A stretch of 64,000 bases of DNA from Acinetobacter sp. B51(2017) (GTDB taxonomy: Bacteria; Pseudomonadota; Gammaproteobacteria; Pseudomonadales; Moraxellaceae): NCBI RefSeq assembly GCF_003711395.1, contig NZ_PJRJ01000012.1, forward strand, positions 21,266 through 85,265. Direction: 5' to 3'. The position numbers and the translations under genes are program-made. The notes beneath the pieces are model-generated. The model saw nothing but the letters and a program-made list of their open reading frames with translations. It made no database searches and was not told where the DNA came from. This document shows positions 52,138 to 61,560 of this stretch, piece by piece (the first letter of the stretch is position 1; every line of letters begins with the position of its first letter).

Positions 52138-52188
52138 ATCATAAATTTGTTGCGATGTTATGGCGTTTTTATGACACTTTCATGAACA
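52138..52188 (-). promoter_or_regulatory. Candidate Pho box and -10 element of the PiT-like gene
   Basis: On the minus strand three 11-nt units follow each other: TGTTCAT-GAAA, GTGTCAT-AAAA, ACGCCAT-AACA (52188-52156). The PhoB half-site is CTGTCAT every 11 nt; matches are 4, 6 and 4 of 7. A -10-like TATGAT (52143-52138) begins 12 nt after the last unit, the spacing expected for a PhoB-dependent promoter. By eye only. Confidence 0.45.
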
Positions 52189-52369
52189 TTGAGAAGTTTT
52201 TACAATTGATTTAAGCTATAACTCAATAATCTTAGAAAAAACAATATCAAACATGCAGTGAAATATTGTGACAAAGCATGTTTATCACTTGCCTTAAGCC
52301 GCGCTTCTTTACAGTTTTTCTGATGATCTTCTATTACACTAAAAGCAAAATATTTAATCTCTATGCCCT

Positions 52370-53761
52370 ATGAGTCAAACTGCTGTTCATCAAGCCTTAC
52401 AACCTGAATTTCGCCTATTGGTTCTGTTGGTTTCTATTGGCTTTTTTATGCAGGGCTTAGATACCACAATTATTAATACCGCCCTGCCAAGCATTGCCAG
52501 TCATTTGCAACAAGATCCCTTGCAAATGCATAGTGTTGTGGTGGCTTATGTATTATCAGTGGCGGCATGTATTCCCTTAAGTGGTTGGTTGGCAGATCGT
52601 TTTGGGGTACGTAATATTTATTTTGCTGCAATTGTAATTTTTACCCTCGCCTCATTGGGCTGCGCATTGTCTAGCAGCTTAAATGAGCTAATTATGTATC
52701 GGGTATTACAAGGGGTTGGCGGAGCACTGCTCATGCCAGTCGGTCGTTTAGCGATGCTAAAAATCATCCCACGTCATCAGTTTTTATCTGCCATGAGCTT
52801 GATGAGTTTGGCAGGCTTGTTAGGCCCACTGATGGGACCGACTTTAGGCGGTTGGATGGTCGAACATGCGTCATGGCAATGGATTTTTTTGATTAACTTA
52901 CCCATGGGAATCTTGGGTGCATGGATGACCTACAAAGTCATGCCAAATATTCGCGAGAGCCAAGTCAAGAGTTTTGATTTGAGTGGCTTTATGATGTTGT
53001 TTGTGGCTATGGTTGGCTTATCATTGGGCATCGAAAACTTTGCTAAACCAGAACAATCTGTATCTCTATCGTTGGGCTTAATCGTGATGAGTATGCTGGC
53101 AATGGCTGGCTACGCTTATCATGCACATAGTCATCACAATGCTTTATTCCGCAGCACATTATTTGCTCATCGTATATTTACCATTGGTATCTTAGGCAAC
53201 AGCTTTGCCCGGTTAGGCGGTAATGCAATTCCATTTATTTTACCGCTCATGCTGCAAGTGGTGTTTGGCTTTGACGCCTTTACCACAGGTCTACTGATGA
53301 TTCCAACCGTACTGGGTTCTTTGGCATCTAAGCCCATGATTCGTAAACTGATACAGTGGTTAGGTTATCGTCGTTTTCTAATCATCAATACGTTATTGGT
53401 GGGCGCTTGTATTGCCAGTTTTGCCCTGACCAGCGCTGACATGCCACTTTGGTTACGTGCCTTGCATTTCTTTATCTTTGGTTTACTCAATTCTTTACAA
53501 TTTGTGGCGATGAACACCTTAACCTTAAAGGATTTATCACAACAAGATGCCAGCAGTGGTAACAGCTTTTTATCAATGATTATGATGCTGGCCATGAGTA
53601 TTGGTGTGGCTTTAGCGGGGAGTTTAATTAATGTATTTACTGGCTATTTAGGCGCAGCCCAAATTGAATCTGCCTTTCATTTTAGCCTGATTTGCTTAGG
53701 TTTAATAAATATTATTGCTGCGGCAATTTTTTGGCAGATTCCTAAAAACACCACAGCATAG
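52370..53761 (+). CDS. MFS multidrug exporter, DHA2/MdtD-like
   Basis: Major facilitator with 13-14 predicted segments over 463 aa. Motif A GWLADRFGVRNIY, motif B RVLQGVGGALLMPVGRLAM and motif C GPLMGPTLGGWMV mark a drug:H+ antiporter of the DHA2 family; the sequence pattern (FMQGLDTTIINTALPSIA) resembles MdtD of E. coli. No regulator or membrane-fusion partner is adjacent. The GH25 gene follows 42 bp downstream. Confidence 0.85.
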   Translation: MSQTAVHQALQPEFRLLVLLVSIGFFMQGLDTTIINTALPSIASHLQQDPLQMHSVVVAYVLSVAACIPLSGWLADRFGVRNIYFAAIVIFTLASLGCALSSSLNELIMYRVLQGVGGALLMPVGRLAMLKIIPRHQFLSAMSLMSLAGLLGPLMGPTLGGWMVEHASWQWIFLINLPMGILGAWMTYKVMPNIRESQVKSFDLSGFMMLFVAMVGLSLGIENFAKPEQSVSLSLGLIVMSMLAMAGYAYHAHSHHNALFRSTLFAHRIFTIGILGNSFARLGGNAIPFILPLMLQVVFGFDAFTTGLLMIPTVLGSLASKPMIRKLIQWLGYRRFLIINTLLVGACIASFALTSADMPLWLRALHFFIFGLLNSLQFVAMNTLTLKDLSQQDASSGNSFLSMIMMLAMSIGVALAGSLINVFTGYLGAAQIESAFHFSLICLGLINIIAAAIFWQIPKNTTA

Positions 53762-53802
53762 TGGAGTATGATCATGAAGATCATTGTACAAGGTGAATGC
53801 TG

Positions 53803-54558
53803 ATGCCACGCTCCAAACTTAATGCCAAGCCACTGCTTTGGGCAGTTGCGGCATTATCCATGCTAGCGGTCGCACTCTTTATCATTTATCTGTTCATTTT
53901 TCAGCAAGCTAAAACCAATGCTGCCCAGTTTCCGATTCAAGGTTTTGATGTTTCACATCACCAAAAGGATATTCAGTGGCATAAGATTTCTCCTCAGCAA
54001 TATCATTTTGTCTATTTAAAAGCGACAGAAGGCGGTGATTTTAGCGACCGCAAGTTTCAGGAAAATTGGCTGAAAGCCCGTGAACAAGGTTTGCATGTAG
54101 GCGCATATCATTTTTATCGTTTATGCCGTGATGGTATGAGCCAAGCGCAACACTTTATTGCAACTGTGCCTAAAAAAGCCGATGCGCTACCGCCCGTAAT
54201 GGATTTGGAATATGACAGCAAATGCATTAATCATTACACTCAAGAACAATTACTAAAACAAATTCAAATTATGCATGATCAACTATATCAGCATTATCAA
54301 AAACAGCCGATTTTTTATACCTCTAAAGCATTTTATAATATTGTTTTAGCAGGTCATTTTAATCAGACACCGCTTTGGGTACGCGAATATAAAAGCTTGC
54401 CTGATTTAAAAGGTCAGCCCAAATGGCTATTTTGGCAACATAGCAATAAAGGTAAAATACAAGGTATTCAGGGCACGGTTGATCTAAATGTATTTTATGG
54501 TGATGCCCAAGATTGGCAGAATTTTTTAATTCAAAATCAGGTTATTGCTACACCTTAA
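53803..54558 (+). CDS. Glycoside hydrolase family 25 muramidase
   Basis: Lysozyme-type enzyme cutting the MurNAc-GlcNAc bond of peptidoglycan. Membrane anchor in residues 11-33, then the GH25 barrel: GFDVSHHQ (D49), [15 protein letters not shown] and the catalytic pair region PVMDLEYD. 251 aa from the ATG at 53803, which AAGG (53790-53793) suits better than the ATG at 53797. The N-terminus has no lipobox, so it stays as an inner-membrane-anchored periplasmic enzyme. dinB starts 1 base after its stop. Confidence 0.87.
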   Translation: MPRSKLNAKPLLWAVAALSMLAVALFIIYLFIFQQAKTNAAQFPIQGFDVSHHQKDIQWHKISPQQYHFVYLKATEGGDFSDRKFQENWLKAREQGLHVGAYHFYRLCRDGMSQAQHFIATVPKKADALPPVMDLEYDSKCINHYTQEQLLKQIQIMHDQLYQHYQKQPIFYTSKAFYNIVLAGHFNQTPLWVREYKSLPDLKGQPKWLFWQHSNKGKIQGIQGTVDLNVFYGDAQDWQNFLIQNQVIATP

Positions 54559-54559
54559 T

Positions 54560-55621
54560 ATGAGCTTACGCAAAATTATCCATATTGATATGGACGCGTT
54601 TTATGCCTCGGTGGAGCTGCGTAAACGCCCCGATTTAATCAATCTGCCTGTGGTGATTGCCGCACAACATCCACGCGCAGTCATTGCTGCGGCATCTTAT
54701 CCTGCTCGGCAATTTGGCTTACATTCTGCCATGCCCATGAGCCAAGCCAAAAAGCGTTGTCCTGAGTTAATTGTCATTGCACCTAATTTTGCTGAATATC
54801 GTGCAGTTTCAGCGCAAATTCAGCAAATTTTTCAAAAATATACCCCAATTATTGAACCATTGTCTTTAGATGAAGCCTATTTAGATGTGACTGAAAATCT
54901 GTTGGGTCTTGGCAGCGCCACCGCAGTTGCACAAGCAATTCGACAAGATATTTTTCAAGCCACCCAACTCACCGCCTCAGCGGGGGTCGCACCCAATAAA
55001 TTTTTAGCTAAAATTGCCTCTGACTGGCATAAACCCAATGGCATCTGCGTAATTAAACCAAGTCAAGTGCAACAATTTATTGAATATTTGCCTTTAAATA
55101 AAATTCCAGGTGTGGGACAAGTCACTCAAGAAAAATTGTTAGCTTTAGGCTTAAAAACCTTAGATGATTTACAATCTATTGCAGAAAACGTGTTAATTCA
55201 GCACTTTGGTAAATATGGCAAACAATTATTTTTATATGCGCAAGGTATTGACGAGCGCCCCGTACAAGTCGAACGTGAGCGGCAACAGATCTCCAAAGAA
55301 ACCACCTTTGCCCAAGATTTAACCCTGAGCCAGTGCCAAAGTTATTGGCTACCCCTCTTGCAACAGCTTTGGCACAGTTTAAAGCAAAAAAATTTAACTG
55401 CGCGCGGCCTGAGTATCAAACTTAAACTAACCGACTTCCAAGTATTACAACACACTAAAAGCTTTAAACAGCCTTTTCAAAATATTCATGAACTTACTCA
55501 AGCACTTGAATTACTGTTGGCGGAGATGCATATTCAACCACACTGGTGCTTTCGTTTAGTTGGTATAGGCTTCTATCAACTACAAAAACCAGCCGAGCAT
55601 AACCAACTTAATTTATGGTAA
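54560..55621 (+). CDS. dinB: DNA polymerase IV (DinB)
   Basis: Y-family translesion polymerase. Catalytic acidic motif [12 protein letters not shown] at the N-terminus and SLDEAYLDV; helix-hairpin-helix [12 protein letters not shown]-terminal little-finger domain. 353 aa from the ATG at 54560, which starts 1 base after the GH25 stop; an upstream TTG is unlikely. No LexA-type SOS box was seen; Acinetobacter lacks a classic LexA. Confidence 0.94.
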   Translation: MSLRKIIHIDMDAFYASVELRKRPDLINLPVVIAAQHPRAVIAAASYPARQFGLHSAMPMSQAKKRCPELIVIAPNFAEYRAVSAQIQQIFQKYTPIIEPLSLDEAYLDVTENLLGLGSATAVAQAIRQDIFQATQLTASAGVAPNKFLAKIASDWHKPNGICVIKPSQVQQFIEYLPLNKIPGVGQVTQEKLLALGLKTLDDLQSIAENVLIQHFGKYGKQLFLYAQGIDERPVQVERERQQISKETTFAQDLTLSQCQSYWLPLLQQLWHSLKQKNLTARGLSIKLKLTDFQVLQHTKSFKQPFQNIHELTQALELLLAEMHIQPHWCFRLVGIGFYQLQKPAEHNQLNLW

Positions 55622-55977
55622 CGCACAAAAAAGCAGCATTAAGTATATTTTTTAACAAAAAGTGATTCCATTTTAGCCAATTTAGGTTAATCTATTTGGG
55701 CAATGCATTACCCATGTATGTGCTGAGATGCTAAAAATCACCTTTATTTTTAGCACCCCGTCCTGTGATTGGCGTGACGATCAATCCGAATATTACAGGG
55801 CATCTCTGATAACAACTGGGTTGCCTCCTTTTCGCATTGTGCATCTCATTCAATCTCAAATCATCCCCTCGCTTTATCCAACTGCCTTTTATTATTTTGT
55901 TATCTAAATGATCTTGCAATTGCTAGTTTGCTCTCTACACTTGTAGCAACAACGATGCCAATCACAGGAATAAAATT
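55622..55977. other. Gene-poor 356-bp region between dinB and ridA
   Basis: No convincing gene. A 62-codon minus-strand frame (55731-55919) has no start signal or family. A stem-loop GCTAAAAAT / ATTTTTAGC (55731-55755) is present without a U-tract. The sequence is less AT-rich than neighbouring intergenic DNA and could hold an unrecognised small RNA or a gene remnant. Confidence 0.5.
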
Positions 55978-56334
55978 ATGGCAGTACAACGTTTACATAT
56001 TTCACAACGTTTTTCTGAAATTGCAATTTCGGGACAATGGGTACATTTAGCAGGACAGCTTGCTAGCGACACCAGTTTAGATATTCGTGGTCAAACCCAA
56101 CAAACTTTAGATATCATCGACCAATTTTTAGCAGATGCAGGCACCGACAAATCTCACATTATGTCTGTGACTATTTATCTCAAAGATATCGAACAAGATT
56201 ATGCAGCTTTCAACGAAATTTGGGATGCTTGGGTTGCAGACATTCAAGCGCTACCGCGAACCTGTGTAGAAGCAAAGATGTATCAGCCCGAGGTTTTAGT
56301 TGAAATGACGGTCGTTGCAGTCAAACCTGCCTAA
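55978..56334 (+). CDS. RidA-family protein
   Basis: 118-aa YjgF/YER057c/UK114 protein; trimeric enamine/imine deaminases in the family. The conserved arginine and surrounding motif appear as LPRTCVEAKMYQPEVLVEM. The sequence is a RidA subgroup rather than archetypal RidA (opening MAVQRLHISQRFSEIAISG), so the substrate may differ. AGGAATAAAATT precedes the ATG. Confidence 0.88.
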   Translation: MAVQRLHISQRFSEIAISGQWVHLAGQLASDTSLDIRGQTQQTLDIIDQFLADAGTDKSHIMSVTIYLKDIEQDYAAFNEIWDAWVADIQALPRTCVEAKMYQPEVLVEMTVVAVKPA

Positions 56335-56351
56335 CGGCACCATCTCAGACA

Positions 56352-56867
56352 TCACATTGGGACATGACTAAATTGATAACGCTTGTCCCGATGCGTTGTG
56401 CTTAAACTTGACCCTTCAATAATATGCGCATTCAAAAAATCGCGTTTTAGTTCAGCTAATTCAGGCACATGCTGATAACGTAATACTTTATAGCCTGCCA
56501 TTTTTAATAAATCATCTTGATAATCCGCATTTCTAAGCCGCTTTAAAGCATGACTTTCGTTTAAAGCCACCATCGCTACAATATGATAATCCCGATCGAG
56601 CAAAACAAAATCGGCCACCATATTACGGTATTTATACCGCGTTCTTGGATATTTGGTCGTGAGTAAGGCATCAAATGAGACCTGAGCCAAAATATGTTGT
56701 TCAGGTAAAAGCATTTTTAAGCGTGTATAGGTCAATTGCTGTTGCGGACTAAAAATCGCACGTTGCTTTAAGGCACTATCACTGGGGCGATGACTTAGCG
56801 CAATCTGATTGAGCAATAGCCCTAAGCATCCGAGCACAAGGATGCCAATCAGCATATACATCAACAT
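56352..56867 (-). CDS. DUF2726-domain membrane-anchored protein
   Basis: 171 aa: N-terminal membrane segment (residues 3-23), then a DUF2726-type domain (about 45-150: FDALLTTKYPRTRYKYRNMVADFVLLDRDYHIVAMVALN ... KMAGYKVLRY), related in fold to nucleases of the NERD/restriction-endonuclease type. Function unknown. AGGGAA lies 7 nt before the ATG. Convergent with ridA. Confidence 0.78.
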   Translation of the reverse strand: MLMYMLIGILVLGCLGLLLNQIALSHRPSDSALKQRAIFSPQQQLTYTRLKMLLPEQHILAQVSFDALLTTKYPRTRYKYRNMVADFVLLDRDYHIVAMVALNESHALKRLRNADYQDDLLKMAGYKVLRYQHVPELAELKRDFLNAHIIEGSSLSTTHRDKRYQFSHVPM

Positions 56868-56924
56868 TTTTGTTTCCCTAATTGTTATATTTTATTATTG
56901 TGCTGCACTCAAACTGGAATTTGA

Positions 56925-56953
56925 GTCCTTATACAAGTCCTTTGTATAAGGAC
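56925..56953. repeat. Perfect 12-bp inverted repeat upstream of the DUF2726 gene
   Basis: GTCCTTATACAA (56925-56936) and TTGTATAAGGAC (56942-56953) around GTCCT. A second small repeat AGACAA / TTGTCT (about 56959-56977) follows immediately. No U-tract is positioned as in a terminator; an operator or promoter-proximal stem-loop is possible. Confidence 0.6.
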
Positions 56954-57028
56954 AATCTAGACAATTTAAATTTGTCTCACAAGACGTTTTTAGCAACAAA
57001 GCATGTAATTCCGATAAAACGTCAAATC

Positions 57029-57056
57029 AAAAAAAAGGACGCCTAAGCGTCCTTTT
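57029..57056 (-). terminator. Rho-independent terminator after ygiQ
   Basis: AAAAGGACGC / GCGTCCTTTT with a 4-nt loop and U-run on the minus strand, 12 bp beyond the ygiQ stop. Confidence 0.9.
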
Positions 57057-57067
57057 GAATTATGCGA

Positions 57068-59461
57068 TTAAGCACGTGATTTAGATTTTGATTTAGGCTT
57101 ACTAAATGACTTTTTGCTATCCCCAGTTTCCCGCGGAGGTAAGCCAGTATGTTGCGTTAAGATCTGCCCACGTTCAGGACGCTTCTTGGTATTTGAAGGA
57201 CGCGATTGTGCAGCTTTACTACGGTTAGCTTGTTCACCTGTGCGTTTGGCAGAATCACCTGCCACACTAGAATTTTTCTTACGTGCCGATTTGTATTCAC
57301 CCTCAACACTTGCTGGCTGATAAGTCGGAATCAAATGCTGTTTTGAGTTACCAATTAAATCTTGGCGTCCCATTTCACGTAAGGCATCACGTAGCATAGG
57401 CCAGTTGTTTGGATCATGGTAACGCAAGAATGCTTTATGTAGGCGACGACGTTTTTCACCTTTGACAATGTCAACTTGTTCGGTATAACGCGCTACTTTT
57501 GCCAATGGGTTTTTACCGGTGTAGTACATCGTAGTTGCGGTTGCCATAGGTGATGGATAGAAGGTTTGCACTTGATCGGCACGGAAACCATTCTTTTTCA
57601 ACCAGATCGCAAGGTTCATCATGTCGTAATCGGTGGTACCCGGATGCGCTGCGATAAAGTAAGGAATTAAGTATTGTTCTTTACCTGCTTCTTTACTATA
57701 ACGCTCAAACATTTGTTTAAAGCGATCATAAGTCCCGATGCCCGGCTTCATCATTTTATTGAGTGGGCCTTTTTCGGTATGTTCAGGCGCAATTTTTAAG
57801 TAACCGCCCACATGATGTGTCACTAATTCTTTGACATATTCTGGGTTTAAAACCGCCAAGTCATAACGTAAACCAGAGCCTATCAGAATCTTTTTAATGC
57901 CTGGTAAGCTACGCGCTTTACGATACAGCTGCGTCAAAGGCGCATGGTCGGTATGCAAGTTTTGACATACGCCTGGGAATACACACGATGGCTTACGACA
58001 GTTCTTTTCAATCTCAGGATCTTTACATGCCAAACGATACATGTTAGCTGTTGGGCCACCTAAGTCCGAAATGATACCTGTGAATCCCGGAGCGGTATCA
58101 CGAATCTTTTCTACTTCACGTAAAATTGACTCTTCAGAACGGTTTTGAATAATACGCCCTTCATGTTCTGTAATCGAACAGAAGGTACAACCACCAAAAC
58201 AACCACGCATGATGTTTACAGAAAACTTAATCATGTCAAAGGCAGGGAAACGTGCATCACCATAAGATGGATGTGGCAGACGTGCATAAGGCAGGTCAAA
58301 TACATAATCCATTTCTTCTGTGGTTAACGGAATTGGCGGCGGATTCAACCACACATCACGTTCACCATGCTTTTGTACTAAGGCGCGTGCATTACCCGGA
58401 TTGGTTTCAAGGTGCAAAATGCGGTTGGCATGTGCATATAAAACAGGATCTTGTGACACTTCTTCATAAGCAGGCAAACGAATCACAGCCAGCTCACGCG
58501 GCGGTAATTTATGTTTAATCGCTTTTGATGCAGGTTGTAATTGCACAATTTGCGTGTCTGCATCTAAATTGTCGCCTTCACGCACAATTGGATTAGCAAC
58601 ATGTTCTTTTTGGAAACCTTGATATTGGCTTAAGTCTTTGCCTTGCTCAATTTCACAGCCTTCTAAATCTTCCGTCATCACATAGGGGTTGATGATTGGA
58701 TCGACACGACCCACTGTATCGACGTCATTTGATGCGATTTCGACAAACTTAGCTTTTGATGCACGGTTGTGTTTATTGACGATAAACGCAGTACCACGCA
58801 CATCAGTAATGTCTTGGATTTTTTCACCACGCGCCAAACGGTGCATGATTTCAGTAATTGAGCGTTCACCATTACCATACATCAATAGATCGGCTTTAGA
58901 ATCCATTAATACAGAACGACGCACTTTGTCTGACCAATAGTCATAATGCGCAATACGACGTAGCGAAGCCTCAATACCACCTAACAGTACAGGTACATCT
59001 GGGTAGGCTTCACGGACACGTTGGCAATACACAGTTGCCGCACGATCTGGACGTTTATTCGGTTGATTATCAGGAGAATAGGCATCATCCGAGCGGATTT
59101 TTCGGTCAGCCGTATAACGGTTGATCATCGAATCCATGTTACCTGCAGTGACACCCCAAGCAATATTTGGCTTACCCAAAACACGGAACGCATCCACATT
59201 GGTCCAATCTGGCTGGGCGATAATCCCGACACGGAAGCCTTGTGCTTCTAGGGTACGACCGATGATGCCTGAGCAAAATGAAGGATGATCGATATACGCA
59301 TCGCCACAGACTAAAATAAAGTCACAACTGTCCCAACCGAGTTGATCCATTTCCTCGCGTGACATCGGCAAAAATGGCGCAGGTTCAAAACATGACGCCC
59401 AATATTTGTCGTAATCAAACAACGCGGTTGGCGCTGTCTGCATGGTATAAGCAGTAGACAT
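57068..59461 (-). CDS. ygiQ: YgiQ-family radical SAM protein
   Basis: UPF0313/YgiQ radical SAM enzyme of unknown substrate. N-terminal cobalamin-binding-like part ([34 protein letters not shown]), the cluster motif C-x3-C-x2-C within [12 protein letters not shown], and a long C-terminal region. Residues about 725-797 are a Lys/Ser/Arg-rich low-complexity tail. I use the ATG at 59461 (797 aa) because alignment to E. coli YgiQ begins there; the frame extends 17 codons upstream. Confidence 0.9.
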   Translation of the reverse strand: MSTAYTMQTAPTALFDYDKYWASCFEPAPFLPMSREEMDQLGWDSCDFILVCGDAYIDHPSFCSGIIGRTLEAQGFRVGIIAQPDWTNVDAFRVLGKPNIAWGVTAGNMDSMINRYTADRKIRSDDAYSPDNQPNKRPDRAATVYCQRVREAYPDVPVLLGGIEASLRRIAHYDYWSDKVRRSVLMDSKADLLMYGNGERSITEIMHRLARGEKIQDITDVRGTAFIVNKHNRASKAKFVEIASNDVDTVGRVDPIINPYVMTEDLEGCEIEQGKDLSQYQGFQKEHVANPIVREGDNLDADTQIVQLQPASKAIKHKLPPRELAVIRLPAYEEVSQDPVLYAHANRILHLETNPGNARALVQKHGERDVWLNPPPIPLTTEEMDYVFDLPYARLPHPSYGDARFPAFDMIKFSVNIMRGCFGGCTFCSITEHEGRIIQNRSEESILREVEKIRDTAPGFTGIISDLGGPTANMYRLACKDPEIEKNCRKPSCVFPGVCQNLHTDHAPLTQLYRKARSLPGIKKILIGSGLRYDLAVLNPEYVKELVTHHVGGYLKIAPEHTEKGPLNKMMKPGIGTYDRFKQMFERYSKEAGKEQYLIPYFIAAHPGTTDYDMMNLAIWLKKNGFRADQVQTFYPSPMATATTMYYTGKNPLAKVARYTEQVDIVKGEKRRRLHKAFLRYHDPNNWPMLRDALREMGRQDLIGNSKQHLIPTYQPASVEGEYKSARKKNSSVAGDSAKRTGEQANRSKAAQSRPSNTKKRPERGQILTQHTGLPPRETGDSKKSFSKPKSKSKSRA

Positions 59462-59609
59462 GGCTAGCAATTCTCGGCTGGCAGATGATAGGAGATCTAA
59501 AAATAAGATCAAAGATGAAAGCCGAGCATTTTACCACGAATTACAGACAAGTTGCTTGATTATAATTTATACAAATTACTGCAATTAATTCCTCAGTCTA
59601 TTCAGAGGC

Positions 59610-60806
59610 TCATCTAGGTTTTAATTGTAGCGCAAGCACCACACCAGCAATCAAAAAACCAGCAATAAACACACTCAAACCTTGCCAACCTGCATTTTCC
59701 CAAACCAACCCACTACTGCTACCCAAAACACTTGAACCCATATAATAGCTAAACAAATATAACGACGACCCCACCGCACGATACTGCAAGGCTTGTAGCG
59801 CGACCCAACTACTTGCAGTCGAATGTGCCGCAAAAAAGGCAAAACTGAACAGCGCTAAGCCTAGTAATAACAGCCATAGTGAGCTTAAGGACATCAATAC
59901 TACACCCAATAACATGAGGAATAACATGATTACTAATACTTTATGACGTCCAAATTGACGCCCCCAATGAGCAGCGTGTGGTGAACTGTAGATGCCTGCC
60001 AAGTAGGTTAAAGATAATAGACCAATCCAAACTTGGGATAAGACAAAGGGTCGTTCAAGTAAGTGATAACTCATATAGTTAAAAATACTGACAAAACAAC
60101 CCATCAAGATAAAACCTTGTATAAACAATAGTCTTAGTTTTTGATCAGCTAGACTTTTTCTAAATGACTGAGCAAAGCGCTGCCATTGCATGGGGTAACT
60201 GCTAAAATGCTGAGAATTGGGTAGTAAATAGTAAAAGGCAATCGCAATTGCTAAGTTAAGCAAACCAATAATAAAAGTTGCGCTCTGCCATGTAATAAAA
60301 TCAACCAGCACCCCAGCAATTAGACGTCCACTCATGCCGCCAATTGCTGTACCAGAAATATATAAACCCATAGCAAAACCGACATCTTTTTCAGCAATTT
60401 CTTCACCGATATAAGTCATCGCCACTGCAGCCACACCACTGACCGCAAGTCCAATTAAAACTCGGCTGATTAAGAAAAATCCCCAGTGTGGTACAACTGC
60501 ACTAAGTAGAAGTAAGACAGCTGCCGCAAATAACGCGGTGACCATAATCGGCTTACGGCCAAAACGATCAGAGATTAAGCCAGTAAATAACAAGCCAACT
60601 GCTAGTGCAATAGTAGAAACCGAAAGTGGGAAGCTACTTTGTGTCGCTGAAACTTGAAAGAATTTTGCCAAAATCGGCATCATCGGTTGGATACAATACA
60701 AGGAGGAGAAGATTGCAAAACCAGCCAAAAATAAAGCATACAGCACCGCTTTAAAAGCAGAACTGCCATATTCAATATACGAACTGAGTGAGGCTTGCTT
60801 TGACAT
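59610..60806 (-). CDS. MFS transporter, YnfM-like
   Basis: Twelve-segment major facilitator of 398 aa. Motif A GLISDRFGRKPIMV and the inner SGRLIAGVLVDF region are present; the opening LYCIQPMMPILAKFFQVSATQSSFPLSVSTIALAVG is typical of the YnfM group. The start at 60806 has AGGAGG 6-7 nt upstream, whereas the longer frame starts inside this region. Substrate unknown. It is divergent from the GTPase cluster. Confidence 0.85.
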   Translation of the reverse strand: MSKQASLSSYIEYGSSAFKAVLYALFLAGFAIFSSLYCIQPMMPILAKFFQVSATQSSFPLSVSTIALAVGLLFTGLISDRFGRKPIMVTALFAAAVLLLLSAVVPHWGFFLISRVLIGLAVSGVAAVAMTYIGEEIAEKDVGFAMGLYISGTAIGGMSGRLIAGVLVDFITWQSATFIIGLLNLAIAIAFYYLLPNSQHFSSYPMQWQRFAQSFRKSLADQKLRLLFIQGFILMGCFVSIFNYMSYHLLERPFVLSQVWIGLLSLTYLAGIYSSPHAAHWGRQFGRHKVLVIMLFLMLLGVVLMSLSSLWLLLLGLALFSFAFFAAHSTASSWVALQALQYRAVGSSLYLFSYYMGSSVLGSSSGLVWENAGWQGLSVFIAGFLIAGVVLALQLKPR

Positions 60807-61137
60807 AAATCCTCCTAAAACCATGCTCAGTATACGCCTGTTTAAATTGCTCTACAGTTTTTCGATAAAAGTATAAATTGTTAGTCTAATCCTAACACAG
60901 CGCCAGATATGACAAATTCATCACAAAACTGACTAGATAATGCTAATTAAATTTTAAAAAATTGTTATTTTTTATTAAGTTATATGAATAATCACTCAAA
61001 ATTAGCTTTAATAATGACGTGTTTTTCCATTGCTAAATATGAGAAAAATGCTAGATTAGACCAAACGCTGTGCATAAAATTTAAAAGTTTTTATGATGCT
61101 GCGTAAATTTGGATAAAAACGTATTAAGGGGAAAATC
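60807..61137. other. Divergent intergenic region upstream of the Roadblock-GTPase cluster
   Basis: 331 bp, AT-rich, no gene. It separates the MFS gene from the GTPase cluster and must contain promoters for both. A weak sigma-70-like pair TTGCTA (61030-61035) and TAGATT (61052-61057, 16-nt spacing) points toward the cluster; I would not rely on it. A strong ribosome binding site, AAGGGGA, precedes the first cluster gene. Confidence 0.45.
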
Positions 61138-61497
61138 ATGGCAAAAGTTACTCTAGATAGCTTGAGCGAAATCGACGGCTTTGTTGCCGCAGCGTTGGTA
61201 GATAGCGAAAGTGGTCTAGCACTTGCCACTAAAAACACTTCGAACATTGATTTAGAATTAGCAGCAGCAGGTAACACCGAGGTGGTACGTGCCAAACGTA
61301 AAGTTGCTAAGTCATTAAACCTTGATGATACAATCGAAGATATGTTAATTACTTTGGGTAAACAATATCATTTGATCCGTCCACTTGAATCAAACGATAG
61401 TCTGTTTTTATACTTGGTTTTAGATCGTTCTCGAGCGAATCTGGCCATGGCGCGTCACGAACTTAAAGGTTTTGAACGCGAACTTGATTTTTCCTGA
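61138..61497 (+). CDS. Roadblock/LC7-domain protein 1 (small GTPase regulator type)
   Basis: 119 aa. The fold elements match Roadblock/LC7: [21 protein letters not shown] (helix-strand-strand), long central helix [15 protein letters not shown], then [14 protein letters not shown] and [27 protein letters not shown]. Roadblock proteins are dimeric partners or GAPs of small GTPases such as MglA. It is the first gene of a four-gene run with a GTPase and a second Roadblock protein. AAGGGGA ribosome binding site. Target and function are inference. Confidence 0.86.
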   Translation: MAKVTLDSLSEIDGFVAAALVDSESGLALATKNTSNIDLELAAAGNTEVVRAKRKVAKSLNLDDTIEDMLITLGKQYHLIRPLESNDSLFLYLVLDRSRANLAMARHELKGFERELDFS

Positions 61498-61560
61498 TGT
61501 GCTTAAAGTGGAGCAAGCTCAACCTTGTTCCACCTCTCCTCCCTATCGCATAGGCTTATC

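Noticed and set aside
55731..55919. 62-codon frame on the minus strand between dinB and ridA
   Set aside because: No start signal, no recognisable family. Kept only as part of an unexplained region.
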